From NCBI GenBank assembly GCA_963677085.2, contig CAXXFH010000004.1, forward strand, positions 434,001-498,000: 64,000 nucleotides of DNA. Direction: 5' to 3'. This document shows positions 1-8,087 of the stretch, piece after piece. Source of the DNA: G963677085 sp963677085 (GTDB lineage Bacteria; Planctomycetota; Planctomycetia; Pirellulales; Thermoguttaceae). The translations under genes and the position numbers were made by a program. Every line of letters begins with the position of its first letter. Position 1 is the first letter of the stretch. The notes under the pieces were generated by a model. The model worked only from the letters and a program-made list of their open reading frames with translations. It ran no database searches and was not told the DNA's origin.

Positions 1-807
1 ATCCTTACTGACGTCCTCTTTTTTCACTCCCGGCGGCAACGGCTGTTGCCAGCTATCGTGCCCCGGCATATTGCCGCGGTGCCATTGGGCCTGGATGTAG
101 TGCAGGTCGCCGAGCAGGCCGCGTTTGATCTGGTCGACGGCGTTCTCGTAGAGGATGTTGTAGTGTCGCTGGTGGCCGGTCACCAGGTGCTTGTGCGTTT
201 CTTTGGACACCCGGGCCATTTCCTTGCAGTTGCCTACGCTGTGGCCCATCAGCTTTTCGGTCAGCACGTGCAGACCGTGTCGCATGGCAACGATGGCCGC
301 CGGGGCGTGTAGGTGCAAGGGCAGGGCGATGATTACCGCTTCAATACCGTCGGCCTTGGCGTTTTTGATCAGGTCCTGCCACGGCCCGTAGACTTTCACG
401 TGCTTGCGGGCTTCGTCTTCGCTGTTCCAGCCGTACTTGGTGATCAAGCCTGGCCGAACCGCCAGGGCAGCGTCACTGTAGACGTCGCCATGAAACGCGC
501 GGTATTGGTTGTAGGGGCGGATGTCGGCGATCGATTTGACCTGGATGAAGTCTGGGTTGATCGCCCCGAGCAGGACGCTCCCTTCGTCGCCGGTGCCGAT
601 TACGCCCACGCGGACCGGGTCGGCCAAAACCGTTTCGTAGCCGAAGTAGAAGGCCCCCAGTCCACCAAAGGCTACTCCGCCAGCGATGGCGCTTTCCTTG
701 AGGAAGTCGCGGCGCGAGACCGTGCCGGCCGGCCCGTGGACGAACTGATTGGCCGCGTTGACGAAATCCCACTTCGCGGCGGCACGTTGTTCGGGAGTCA
801 GATTCAT
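1..807 (-). CDS. Gfo/Idh/MocA-family oxidoreductase, Tat-exported, 3' end outside window
   Basis: The minus-strand frame is open for 269 codons from an ATG at 805-807 to the left window edge, so the C-terminus is missing. The protein has a twin-arginine motif SRRDFLK at residues 31-37 followed by a hydrophobic stretch, which points to Tat export. A Rossmann motif VGVIGTGDEG (about 67-76) follows. The segment HVLTEKLMGHS corresponds to the family's EKP catalytic region, with Leu in place of Pro. Members use NAD(P) to oxidise or reduce sugars and related compounds; Tat-exported forms are abundant in planctomycetes. The substrate cannot be read from the sequence. The next gene downstream of its start (DoxX-like) is on the same strand about 220 bases away, separated by a structured repeat, so co-transcription is uncertain. 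Family call is confident, function is not. Confidence 0.9.
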   Translation of the reverse strand, partial: MNLTPEQRAAAKWDFVNAANQFVHGPAGTVSRRDFLKESAIAGGVAFGGLGAFYFGYETVLADPVRVGVIGTGDEGSVLLGAINPDFIQVKSIADIRPYNQYRAFHGDVYSDAALAVRPGLITKYGWNSEDEARKHVKVYGPWQDLIKNAKADGIEAVIIALPLHLHAPAAIVAMRHGLHVLTEKLMGHSVGNCKEMARVSKETHKHLVTGHQRHYNILYENAVDQIKRGLLGDLHYIQAQWHRGNMPGHDSWQQPLPPGVKKEDVSKD

Positions 808-931
808 GCCGATATACCCTTCTTACTATCGAAATTGCGGAGAGCCCGAATCACTTGGACAGCCGGCGCCGGACCACCTCATGCCGGCCCCAATCCGCAT
901 TGCCTTCTATTAGTGTAACCTCATTTAGAAT

Positions 932-1030
932 CGACCGATAAATAACTTGTCGCTTCGCCGGGCCATGCTTCGCGACGGCCCTTGGGGTTTCGCCTTGGAA
1001 AACGGCAAGTCTTTTTTTCCGGCCGTTCTT
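932..1030 (+). repeat. Dispersed nested-hairpin repeat, copy 1
   Basis: This ~99-base element recurs in inverted orientation at 7816-7910. On the plus strand an outer stem ACTTGTCG/CGGCAAGT (with one G-U pair) encloses an inner stem GGGCC/GGCCC region and ends in CTTTTTTT. Its right end overlaps the stop codon of the DoxX-like gene, so it may act as that gene's transcription terminator. Short open frames through it in both directions are by-products of the repeat. Confidence 0.75.
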
Positions 1031-2402
1031 AGCTCTTGCCTTCGGCCCAGGAACGATAAACCCAGAGGACAAAGTTCTCGACGAAGTAATCCAACCCACC
1101 CCAGCGGCCTGCGGCCGTGGTGGCCAGCAGGAACAGGGTGACCATCTCGATGAAGTCCTTGTTGACCAGCAGCGAGTGTCCCACCACAGCCGGAGCGTGG
1201 GGGTAAATGGTCGGCCAGCCAGGCTGGGTCAGCACGACGAAAATCATGAAGCACCCGCCACCGATGGCGGCAAATCGCGTGCATAGCCCCAAGATCAGGC
1301 ACAACCCGATGGCCGTCAGCCCGTAGGTCACGGCGAAGTTGATCAGGTCGGTCATCGTCCAACCGATCGGCAGCTTGCCCTTGGTTTTCTGTTCGTCGTC
1401 GAGCGTATTCCAGATGGCGACGGCGTAGTCGTCACCCATGCCTTCCAGTTCGCCGAGCCAAGCCTTGGCCTCGCCACGCAGCTTCTGCATTTCGCTCCAG
1501 GCACGCTCTTTCTGGAAGTCGGCCCCGTTGTTGCCAGCGGCCTTGGCCGCTTCGTAACGCTCGAGCGAACCGAAATGGGCTTCGATGTCTTCCAGGTTGT
1601 CGTCCAGATACTCTTTGACCGACGTCTTGTACAGGTGATACAGCCGGGCGACTTCATATTCCTGGTCGGGCGTAAGCACGTACTTGCGAACAACGTCTTC
1701 GGCCAGTTTGTCCCAAGAGTTCACGTAGCTGGAACCACGCACCCGATTCTCGACGGGGGCCACCTTGCCAAGCGTCACGGCATCGTCGCCCGGCGACACG
1801 ATGGCCTTGGGCTCCAACGGCTTGGAGTCGATCACCTGGTTGTAAAGTTCCACGAGCTTTTCGTCGTATTGCTTTTCGATCTCGCGAAGTTCGTCGAGCC
1901 ACTTTTGGGCCTTTTCATCGGCTCCTTCGGCCTTGGGATCGGCAAGCACCTTCTGCATGGCCTTTTCGTTCTTGGCCAAAAAGCTTTCGAGCTTCTCTTC
2001 GAATTGCCAAGTGAGCAGGCTGCTCTTCTGCTTGAATTCGGTGCGAATTTTTTCGCGTTCTTCGTCGGGCTTGTTCGACTTACCGACTTCCTTGCCGACT
2101 TGATCTTCGGCAGCGTCGCGCACTTTGTGCAAGGCGTCGATCAGATTGTCGCCGGCCACTACCTTTTCGACCTTCAAACGCTGGCGACCGTCGATGTCGG
2201 GCACCATCGCGTAGAAGATCGGCGCTGCCGGTCCTTTTGCGTTGACCAAGAACCCTTCGGCTGAAAACTCGGGATGCGTGATTTTCCACACACCCTCGTA
2301 GAGAAAGTGGCAACCAAGACATAGACGCAAAACGATCAACATCACCACGGTCGCCAAACTGATCTGGAACTTGGTGTATTTCAACAGAACCTCCTTCGCC
2401 AT
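1029..2402 (-). CDS. DoxX-like membrane protein with long extracytoplasmic insertion
   Basis: A 457-residue protein starting MAKEVLLKYTKF. Residues about 14-35 form a first membrane segment containing LRLCLGCHFLYEGVWK, which resembles the first helix of DoxX/TQO small-subunit proteins. About 300 charged, Glu/Lys-rich residues follow that look helical or coiled coil. A C-terminal block from about residue 350 contains three hydrophobic helices (ITAIGLCLILGLC-like, then GGCFMIFVVL, then IEMVTLFLLATTAAG). A usual DoxX protein is about 130-180 residues with four helices, so the domain is split by the insertion. DoxX proteins are linked to quinone-dependent redox chemistry, but no catalytic role can be assigned here. 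The stop codon lies inside a hairpin repeat. The family call is reasonable; the role of the insertion is unknown. Confidence 0.75.
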   Translation of the reverse strand: MAKEVLLKYTKFQISLATVVMLIVLRLCLGCHFLYEGVWKITHPEFSAEGFLVNAKGPAAPIFYAMVPDIDGRQRLKVEKVVAGDNLIDALHKVRDAAEDQVGKEVGKSNKPDEEREKIRTEFKQKSSLLTWQFEEKLESFLAKNEKAMQKVLADPKAEGADEKAQKWLDELREIEKQYDEKLVELYNQVIDSKPLEPKAIVSPGDDAVTLGKVAPVENRVRGSSYVNSWDKLAEDVVRKYVLTPDQEYEVARLYHLYKTSVKEYLDDNLEDIEAHFGSLERYEAAKAAGNNGADFQKERAWSEMQKLRGEAKAWLGELEGMGDDYAVAIWNTLDDEQKTKGKLPIGWTMTDLINFAVTYGLTAIGLCLILGLCTRFAAIGGGCFMIFVVLTQPGWPTIYPHAPAVVGHSLLVNKDFIEMVTLFLLATTAAGRWGGLDYFVENFVLWVYRSWAEGKS

Positions 2403-2847
2403 CGTCTAAGGACTTTGCAATCCTGAACGCTACCAGTACAAGGGGATAAAAGCGCGGCCAGTGGGTGGGAACTCTTCGACGCCGAGAAAGACATCGCCCG
2501 CTCGCAACGTTGTTCAGCCGCAACACGGCCGTTGCCCACGAACACCAAAACGTCTCGGCGAAAAGTACCAGAACAGCGGGCCGCACGAGGGTGGGAATCC
2601 GCCGCCTGCTCTCACCACATTCTAATCACCCTGAATGGAAATCACCAGGGCCTGGGAAATTCTGGCAAAAAATCGCCAAGCGACTCACCCAACCCCCAGG
2701 GGACATGCCACCACAACCGACCGCCCCGTTTCAAGCGGGGATCAGCCTGCCCTCGTCGACAACCCTGGAAAAACCGCGACCGGCCGGGCACAATAGACCG
2801 TTTTGCTTTCCACCAGTCCCCCTGCCACCATCGAGAGACCTCCTTCC

Positions 2848-3858
2848 ATGCGAGTCGTTCTCTGCTACCCGGTCGAGTCCCATCACGTCGATCAAATCGC
2901 TGCCGCCATACCCGACGCCGAAATCGTCGACGCCGGCCAAGAGCACGTGGCAGAAGAGCTTTTCGCGGCCGACATCTTCTGCGGCCACGCCAAAGTGCCC
3001 GTCGACTGGCCTGCGGTCGTAAAAAAGGGCCGCTTGCAGTGGATTCAATCGTCGGCCGCGGGAATGGACCACTGTCTGGTGCCGGAAGTGATCGACTCGG
3101 AAATCGTGGTGACCAGCGCCTCGGGCGTGCTGGCCGATCAGGTGGCCGAGCATACGATCGCCCTGACCACCGGTTTTTGTCGGAGCCTGCCGACTTATTT
3201 CCGTGCCCAAGACGCCAAAGACTTCACTCGCCGCCCAACCCGCGACCTCACGCGAAGCACCGTGGGCATCGTGGGCTTTGGAGGCGTGGGACGGCGATTG
3301 GCACAAATCCTTGCGGCCTTCCGCACCCGCATCCTGGCCACCGACATGTTCCCGCTCGACAAGCCCGACTACGTCGAGGCCCTCTGGCCGGCCGACCGGC
3401 TTGCCGATCTGGCCGCCGAAGTCGACTTTCTGGTGCTCTGCGCCCCGTTGAACGACATGACGCGGGGAATGATCGACGGCACCGTGCTCGCCCGAATGAA
3501 ACCCGACGCCCTGCTGGTCAACGTCGCCCGTGGGCCGTTGGTCGTCACCAAAGATCTGATCGGCACGCTGCAACGCGGCCACTTGGCCGGGGCCGTGATG
3601 GACGTGACCGACCCGGAACCGCTGCCGACCGACAACCCGCTGTGGGAAATGCCCAACGTGATCATCACGCCGCACGTCGGTGGGCAAAGCAGTTGGCGGA
3701 TCGACAACATGACCCAGATGTTCTGCGAAAACCTGCGACGCTGGCAGGCCGGTGAACCGCTGATCAACCGGCTAACCGACAAGCGGCTGGGCTTCCCCAT
3801 CCGCGGCACCGACGTGCCGCTTTACAGCTCGACGCTAGGGGCAACGGCTGGGGAGTAG
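2848..3858 (+). CDS. D-2-hydroxyacid dehydrogenase
   Basis: A 336-residue NAD-dependent dehydrogenase of the D-2-hydroxyacid family (phosphoglycerate, glyoxylate and hydroxypyruvate reductases). The start MRVVLCYP was chosen at the ATG at 2848; an upstream in-frame TTG at 2803 lacks homology-like sequence. The nucleotide-binding motif GFGGVG lies at residues 143-148. The catalytic trio is present: Arg228 in VNVARGPLV, Glu257 in DPEPLP and His276 in TPHVGG. The C-terminal tail after about residue 310 is short and basic. It is a single-gene unit followed by two hairpin repeats. The substrate is not determinable. Confidence 0.92.
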   Translation: MRVVLCYPVESHHVDQIAAAIPDAEIVDAGQEHVAEELFAADIFCGHAKVPVDWPAVVKKGRLQWIQSSAAGMDHCLVPEVIDSEIVVTSASGVLADQVAEHTIALTTGFCRSLPTYFRAQDAKDFTRRPTRDLTRSTVGIVGFGGVGRRLAQILAAFRTRILATDMFPLDKPDYVEALWPADRLADLAAEVDFLVLCAPLNDMTRGMIDGTVLARMKPDALLVNVARGPLVVTKDLIGTLQRGHLAGAVMDVTDPEPLPTDNPLWEMPNVIITPHVGGQSSWRIDNMTQMFCENLRRWQAGEPLINRLTDKRLGFPIRGTDVPLYSSTLGATAGE

Positions 3859-3878
3859 CGTCGACGTCTTCTTCTTTC

Positions 3879-3908
3879 CTGGTTCCCAAGCCAGAGCTTG
3901 GGAACCAG
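3879..3908 (+). terminator. Perfect 13-bp hairpin after the dehydrogenase
   Basis: CTGGTTCCCAAGC at 3879-3891 pairs exactly with GCTTGGGAACCAG at 3896-3908 around a CAGA loop. It lies 20 bases past the stop of the dehydrogenase and between convergent genes, so a terminator role is plausible. There is no T-tract, and the same kind of hairpin may instead be a dispersed repeat. Confidence 0.5.
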
Positions 3909-3918
3909 GGAAAACACG

Positions 3919-3994
3919 GGGTGCCATGCCCACGCTTGCGTGGGCATGTTCGTCGCTTATTCAGTATGCCCACGGAAGCGTGGGCATGGCACCC
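3919..3994 (+). repeat. Inverted-repeat element with GGGTGCCATGCCCACG ends
   Basis: The first 16 bases (GGGTGCCATGCCCACG) and the last 16 are reverse complements. Each half is also a hairpin on its own (CATGCCCACG-CTTG-CGTGGGCATG and CATGCCCACG-GAAG-CGTGGGCATG), so the element can fold as one long stem or two arms. It belongs to a loose family whose other members are at 33004-33066, 14493-14540, 30204-30226 and about 20080-20115. Confidence 0.8.
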
Positions 3995-4014
3995 AACCCG
4001 CTCACCCTACCCGA

Positions 4015-5712
4015 TCAGAGGAACAACAAGGTCGTGATGATCAGCAACGGCAGCAGGATGCCGCAACTGTAGACCATGTAGCCGAAGAAGCTCGGCATGC
4101 GGATGCCCGACTTCTCGGCGATGGCTTTGACCATGAAGTTCGGCCCATTGCCGATATAGGTCATGGCCCCCATGAAGACAGCACCCAAGCTGATCGCCAC
4201 CAACAGATTCTGCGGCACGCCGGCAATCGCTCGCATTCCCTCGGGTGTCGGTAAGGTTTTGGCCGTCTCGAAGAACACCACATAGGTCGGAGCATTGTCC
4301 AACACCGACGACAGGCAGCCGGTCGCCCAGAAAAACTGCATCGGCGAATGCAACCCCAGGTTAGGCCCCTCGACCCCCAGGATTTGCAGCGGCGGCTGCA
4401 TACAAATGAAGATCCCGAAGAACAAGGCGGCCACCTCGATGATGGCGTGGTAGTTGAAGTTGTTTGCCCGACGTACGTTCTCGCTACCCAACCATAACGA
4501 GATACCAACCAGGGCCAACTGAACAATCTCTCGCAGATACATCCACGGGTGCCAGTCGGTACCAGGGAAGGCCTTGCTGGGATCGAGCAGGGCGACCGAA
4601 AAGATCACGCCAGCCAGCAGAAGCACGTTGGGCCAAAGGCCCGAAAATCGCAATCCGCTGGTTCGCGTCTCGTCTCGGGCAATGTCCTTGGTTTCTTCGT
4701 GCGGATAGCACCAGAAGTGGTCCCAAACAAAGTAGATCGCCACCAACGCCACGTTCACGAACAACCATTCCGGCCATAGCTGGAAGGTCCAGAGGAAATC
4801 AACCCCGCGCAGGTATCCCAAGAACAACGGCGGGTCGCCGATCGGCAACAAGCAGCCGCCACAGTTGCAGACCACGAAGATGAAGAAGATCACTGTATGC
4901 TTCACGTGCTTCCGCTCGGCGTTGGTTTCCAGCAGCGGCCGAATCAGCAACATGGCCGCTCCCGTCGTACCGATGAAACTGGCCAACAAGCCGCCGGCCG
5001 CAATGAAGGTCGCGTTGGTCAACGAATGGGCTTTGAGGTCACCTTCAATGCGAATCCCGCCGCTGATCGTGTAAAGCGAGAACAACAGCATGATGAAGGG
5101 GATGTATTCGCTGAGAATGGCATTGGCCAGCACGGTCCAACCGAGGACGAAACCACCCTCGGTGGCCTGTATCAGGCCGTGTACCGGCCAGTGGGCAACC
5201 ACCGGCCCATCGTGTAGGAAGATGTAGTAGCCCAAGGTGAAGATTCCCAAAGCGGCCGCCACGTAGAACCGATGCAGGTTGCTTTCCCACCAGTGCTCGG
5301 TCGCCGGAATCAAAGGCAACAGGGCAATCGCTCCCAACAGCAAGGCAAACGGAATTACCATCCAATACGGTGGGTGGTGCCCCAAAGCTGCCTCGGCCTC
5401 CTCGTCGGCCTCGATAATTTTCTCCATCACGCCTTCCAGGGCGTGCTCGGCATCGTGTGAATGTCCATGATCATCGGCCGCGTGGTCGTGATCGGCATGA
5501 TCGTGATCGGCTGCGTGCTCTGCAGCTTCGCCCTCGGCATGATGATGCTCAGCATCACCGTGAGCGGCTGCGTCATGGTGACCTTCGGCGATCAGTTGGG
5601 CACCGTGTTGCGGCCAGCCGGCAACTGCCGACAACCCGTAGACCGCCAAAATCACCACGATGGAGATTAGAAGCGTTTTACCAGAACCGGGGGAAGCGTG
5701 ATCGTGACTCAT
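4015..5712 (-). CDS. NhaD/ArsB-type sodium:proton antiporter with His-rich loop
   Basis: A 565-residue polytopic membrane protein of the ion transporter superfamily that includes NhaD and ArsB. After a first membrane helix (about residues 12-30) there is an extracytoplasmic loop of about 75 residues with about 17 histidines and many Asp/Glu (for example ADHDHADHDHAADDHGHSH). At least ten hydrophobic segments follow, including LLGAIALLPLIP, the segment FIAAGGLLASFIGTTGAAML and FVVCNCGGCLLPIGDPP, which matches the conserved substrate-path loop of the superfamily. It probably exchanges Na+ for H+ across the inner membrane. The His-rich loop suggests metal binding or pH sensing, which is inference. 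It is monocistronic, with no strong Shine-Dalgarno before the ATG. Confidence 0.85.
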   Translation of the reverse strand: MSHDHASPGSGKTLLISIVVILAVYGLSAVAGWPQHGAQLIAEGHHDAAAHGDAEHHHAEGEAAEHAADHDHADHDHAADDHGHSHDAEHALEGVMEKIIEADEEAEAALGHHPPYWMVIPFALLLGAIALLPLIPATEHWWESNLHRFYVAAALGIFTLGYYIFLHDGPVVAHWPVHGLIQATEGGFVLGWTVLANAILSEYIPFIMLLFSLYTISGGIRIEGDLKAHSLTNATFIAAGGLLASFIGTTGAAMLLIRPLLETNAERKHVKHTVIFFIFVVCNCGGCLLPIGDPPLFLGYLRGVDFLWTFQLWPEWLFVNVALVAIYFVWDHFWCYPHEETKDIARDETRTSGLRFSGLWPNVLLLAGVIFSVALLDPSKAFPGTDWHPWMYLREIVQLALVGISLWLGSENVRRANNFNYHAIIEVAALFFGIFICMQPPLQILGVEGPNLGLHSPMQFFWATGCLSSVLDNAPTYVVFFETAKTLPTPEGMRAIAGVPQNLLVAISLGAVFMGAMTYIGNGPNFMVKAIAEKSGIRMPSFFGYMVYSCGILLPLLIITTLLFL

Positions 5713-6587
5713 ACTACTGCCATTGCCTCTTCACAAGGATCGAGAGAGATACAATTCAGGGGAAATACTCCTGAACGGAAAAAACATAAGCTAGTTAGAA
5801 AAGCGTAAACCGGCCGAAGAATCAAGGCCCCATCGAATCAGGTTTCATAATTCCGCGAAGCCGATATCGGCTTGTAACCCAACGTTTCAAAGGAAGGAAG
5901 CGGAGGAAAATACTCAAAAAAATCAAGCGAATTGGCCACGAAATCGTGCGGTCGGTTTTCGTCGCCGAAGCCCCAACGGCCAACACATGGCCACGTTTTT
6001 GATATGCGGAATAATTTACCGAGCCTACACCGCGCCGGGCGGATTCTCGGCTAGTCCCAGCAAGACTACGTCACGGACCACGTTGGCGCGGAGCACGGCA
6101 CCACCCCGCTCTACCTTTCAGGGCGACGGCGAACCACCAAGACCAGACAGCCTAACACCCAACTCAGCCTGGGTAGGACCCCTCCGCAACAGCCCGCGAA
6201 AAAGACGAGGCCGCCCCACCAGCACACAACCCAAAGCCACGACACACCCCACCTAGCCCAATTGCCGCACTCCACCACGATGGCAATTGCTACTACCCAG
6301 CCACCCCACGCAAGCCCACCCCAGAATGCCCAGTCACCCCATCCCATTGTTACGGTTTACCGTTACGGGCGCTTGCCCCGTCGCCCCCTAAGGCTTTCCG
6401 CGTGCGAATTGCAACTTTTGCTTGACAATTATTCGCAAACCTCAATACTCAGACAGTAATGTGCGTGAGCGTAAAACCAAGGTAGGAGTACTTGGTGGGT
6501 GTGTGCGACAGCCTTACGGGGTGACAACCTTACGGGGTGACAGGAGGACCGCAGCACGTCGAAACGTCATCAGGAAGGAGCGGTGTT
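5713..6587 (+). other. Gene-free region with a short tandem repeat
   Basis: No reading frame here looks like a protein. The frames at 5987-6256 (plus) and 6111-6347 (minus) have highly skewed composition. CCTTACGGGGTGACA occurs twice in tandem (6512-6526 and 6528-6542) just upstream of the small gene at 6588. A TTGACA at 6422-6427 with TACTCA 18 bases further on is a weak promoter candidate for that gene. Confidence 0.5.
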
Positions 6588-6803
6588 TTGCCAAAGTCGA
6601 TTCTGGATGCGATCAAGATGGGCGATTGGGACTACGAACCCGAGGAAGTCGCCGCCGATACGTTCTCAGCCTCCGATGCCATGCCAGGCACCAAAGAGAA
6701 GCTGCAAGCCCTTGCGCAACGCGTTGCTTGCGGCCTACCGCTATGGCATCAGGCAGATCGCCACGACATGGAAGCACCATCGCCACCGCGTCGTCCCCGG
6801 TAG
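6588..6803 (+). CDS. Small conserved planctomycete-type protein, TTG start
   Basis: A 71-residue cytoplasmic protein beginning MPKSILDAIKMGDWDYEPEE. The start is TTG at 6588 because AAGGAG sits seven bases upstream and the recognisable sequence begins there; the longer frame from a GTG at 6537 has no such support. The body reads like a small family I associate with planctomycetes: SILDAIK..WD.EPE, then AMPGTKEKLQALAQR, then GLPLWHQADR. No function is known to me. The C-terminal tail (EAPSPPRRPR) is proline- and arginine-rich. The gene stands alone with the tandem 15-base repeat upstream. Confidence 0.7.
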   Translation: MPKSILDAIKMGDWDYEPEEVAADTFSASDAMPGTKEKLQALAQRVACGLPLWHQADRHDMEAPSPPRRPR

Positions 6804-6846
6804 AGGTAGGCGACTTCGCCAAACCGACGGCCAGATGTTCGGTTTC

Positions 6847-7494
6847 TCAGCCCTTGGCCCGGCGCGTAGCCTCCAGGCTCCGCATAAACCACCGCATTTG
6901 CAGGGCCATCAAAAACTCGGTGGCCTGCTGCCGACGCTCCGGAGTAGTCTGTTGCTGCCATTTGCCGACTTGGGCGAAGAATGTCGGCACGAACCCCTTC
7001 GTGGCACCGACAGAGGCAAGTGACTCGTCGTCGGCTCCCGGCGTCGCTTCCGGTCGTAAGATCTCGATCTTCCGCCAATGTTCGATCGTGTCGATCAGCC
7101 GCTCCAAGTAGGCCACCCGCTGATCGCTCTCTGTGGCAAGATAGCCCTGTAGCTTATCGATAAACCACGGCTCCATTAGCAGCTCGACGTTTCGCCACAG
7201 GCGTTGCCTGTGCTCGGGACTGAGGTTCTCACCCGTCGCCGCGAAATCGATCTCCCCGGTAGCGAACTCCTGATCGAGCCGGCACACGAGAACCGCTCGG
7301 GTTTCTTCACTCTCCTGGCTGAGATCCCGCAATACGAGCCAACGCAGCAGTTGGTCGCGGTTGGCCTGCTCCGGCGCAGGCAACGGTCGGTACAACATGG
7401 CCGCGGCCACGGCTCCAGCAACGATCATGGCTGCCGAAACCAATACCGTAAGGGTACCGCGATGTCGTCGAAGTACTCGCGTCAGTGCAAACAC
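6847..7494 (-). CDS. Hypothetical single-pass membrane protein
   Basis: A 215-residue protein that I do not recognise. A basic start (LRRHRG) is followed by one hydrophobic segment (TLTVLVSAAMIVAGAVAAAML, given here as its 20-residue core), then a soluble helical domain rich in Arg, Glu and Trp (for example LLRWLVLRDLSQESEETRAV and LEEL-type repeats up to MRWFMRSLEATRRAKG). This topology suggests an inner-membrane anchor with an extracytoplasmic helical domain. It converges with the small gene at 6588 and has no obvious operon partner. The sequence is consistent with a real gene (codon usage, long open frame, no stronger opposite frame), but the function is unknown. Confidence 0.6.
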   Translation of the reverse strand: MFALTRVLRRHRGTLTVLVSAAMIVAGAVAAAMLYRPLPAPEQANRDQLLRWLVLRDLSQESEETRAVLVCRLDQEFATGEIDFAATGENLSPEHRQRLWRNVELLMEPWFIDKLQGYLATESDQRVAYLERLIDTIEHWRKIEILRPEATPGADDESLASVGATKGFVPTFFAQVGKWQQQTTPERRQQATEFLMALQMRWFMRSLEATRRAKG

Positions 7495-8087
7495 AGTCCA
7501 ATCTCTCCCAACACTCGTCCGAGGTCGGTGGCGTCGACGGCCAGATTATTGAGCGTCGCATAAGTCGTAACACAAGGGCGACCAACGGGAACCCTGCCAT
7601 TGCGGGAAAATCGGCTGCGTGGCCAATTCACTACTTTTGCGAATATCAATAATCACGGCAAAATCCCACCCAGCACACTTCCTTCCCCGAAACAGAATAC
7701 TCTACCACACAAATGATATCCAGGGTCTGGCAAGGTATATGGCCCGCACCCCATGAACCCATACCCGGTGGTCGCGTCCTTCACCGCCAATCCAACGGAA
7801 CCTCGCCACAATCCCAAGGACGGCCGGAAAAACGACTTGCCGTTTTCAAGGCGAAACCCGAGGGCCGTCGCCAAACACGGCCCGGCGAATCGGCAAGTTT
7901 TTTTCGGTCGGTCCCAGGGGGTTGCACTTCAACTTCGGATTGACGAAAAGGCCGGAACGTGTCACGTTATGACCACTGGGCGGTAGGGCTTTCGGGCAAT
8001 GGGGATCGATGCTCTCGGCCCTCGACGCCCCCCCGCCTCACCACACTCCCTCCGCCCCAACAGACGATTCGTCCCGGAGATCGAACC
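7495..8087 (+). other. Gene-free region holding repeat copy 2
   Basis: Apart from the structured repeat at 7816-7910 and a GGAGA Shine-Dalgarno at about 8075-8079 for the next gene, nothing coding is seen. Open frames such as 7653-7874 (minus) are read-throughs of the repeat. Confidence 0.5.
7816..7910 (-). repeat. Dispersed nested-hairpin repeat, copy 2
   Basis: Inverted copy of the element at 932-1030. The outer stem is ACTTGCCG (7835-7842) with CGGCAAGT (7891-7898). The inner stem is GGGCCGT (7862-7868) with ACGGCCC (7877-7883). A small TTTC-AAGGC-GAAA hairpin lies in the left arm. Seven T residues follow the outer stem on the plus strand, and GTTTTT follows it on the minus strand, so it resembles a bidirectional terminator. 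Confidence 0.8.

Noticed and set aside
925..1362. Minus- and plus-strand frames across the repeat at 932-1030
   Set aside because: They overlap the DoxX-like gene or the structured repeat, and similar peptides arise from the second repeat copy, so they are repeat artefacts.
5987..6347. Open frames on both strands in the gap after the antiporter
   Set aside because: Both have strongly biased composition (Pro/Thr/Ser-rich on plus, Trp/Gly-rich on minus), no Shine-Dalgarno and no recognisable motif.
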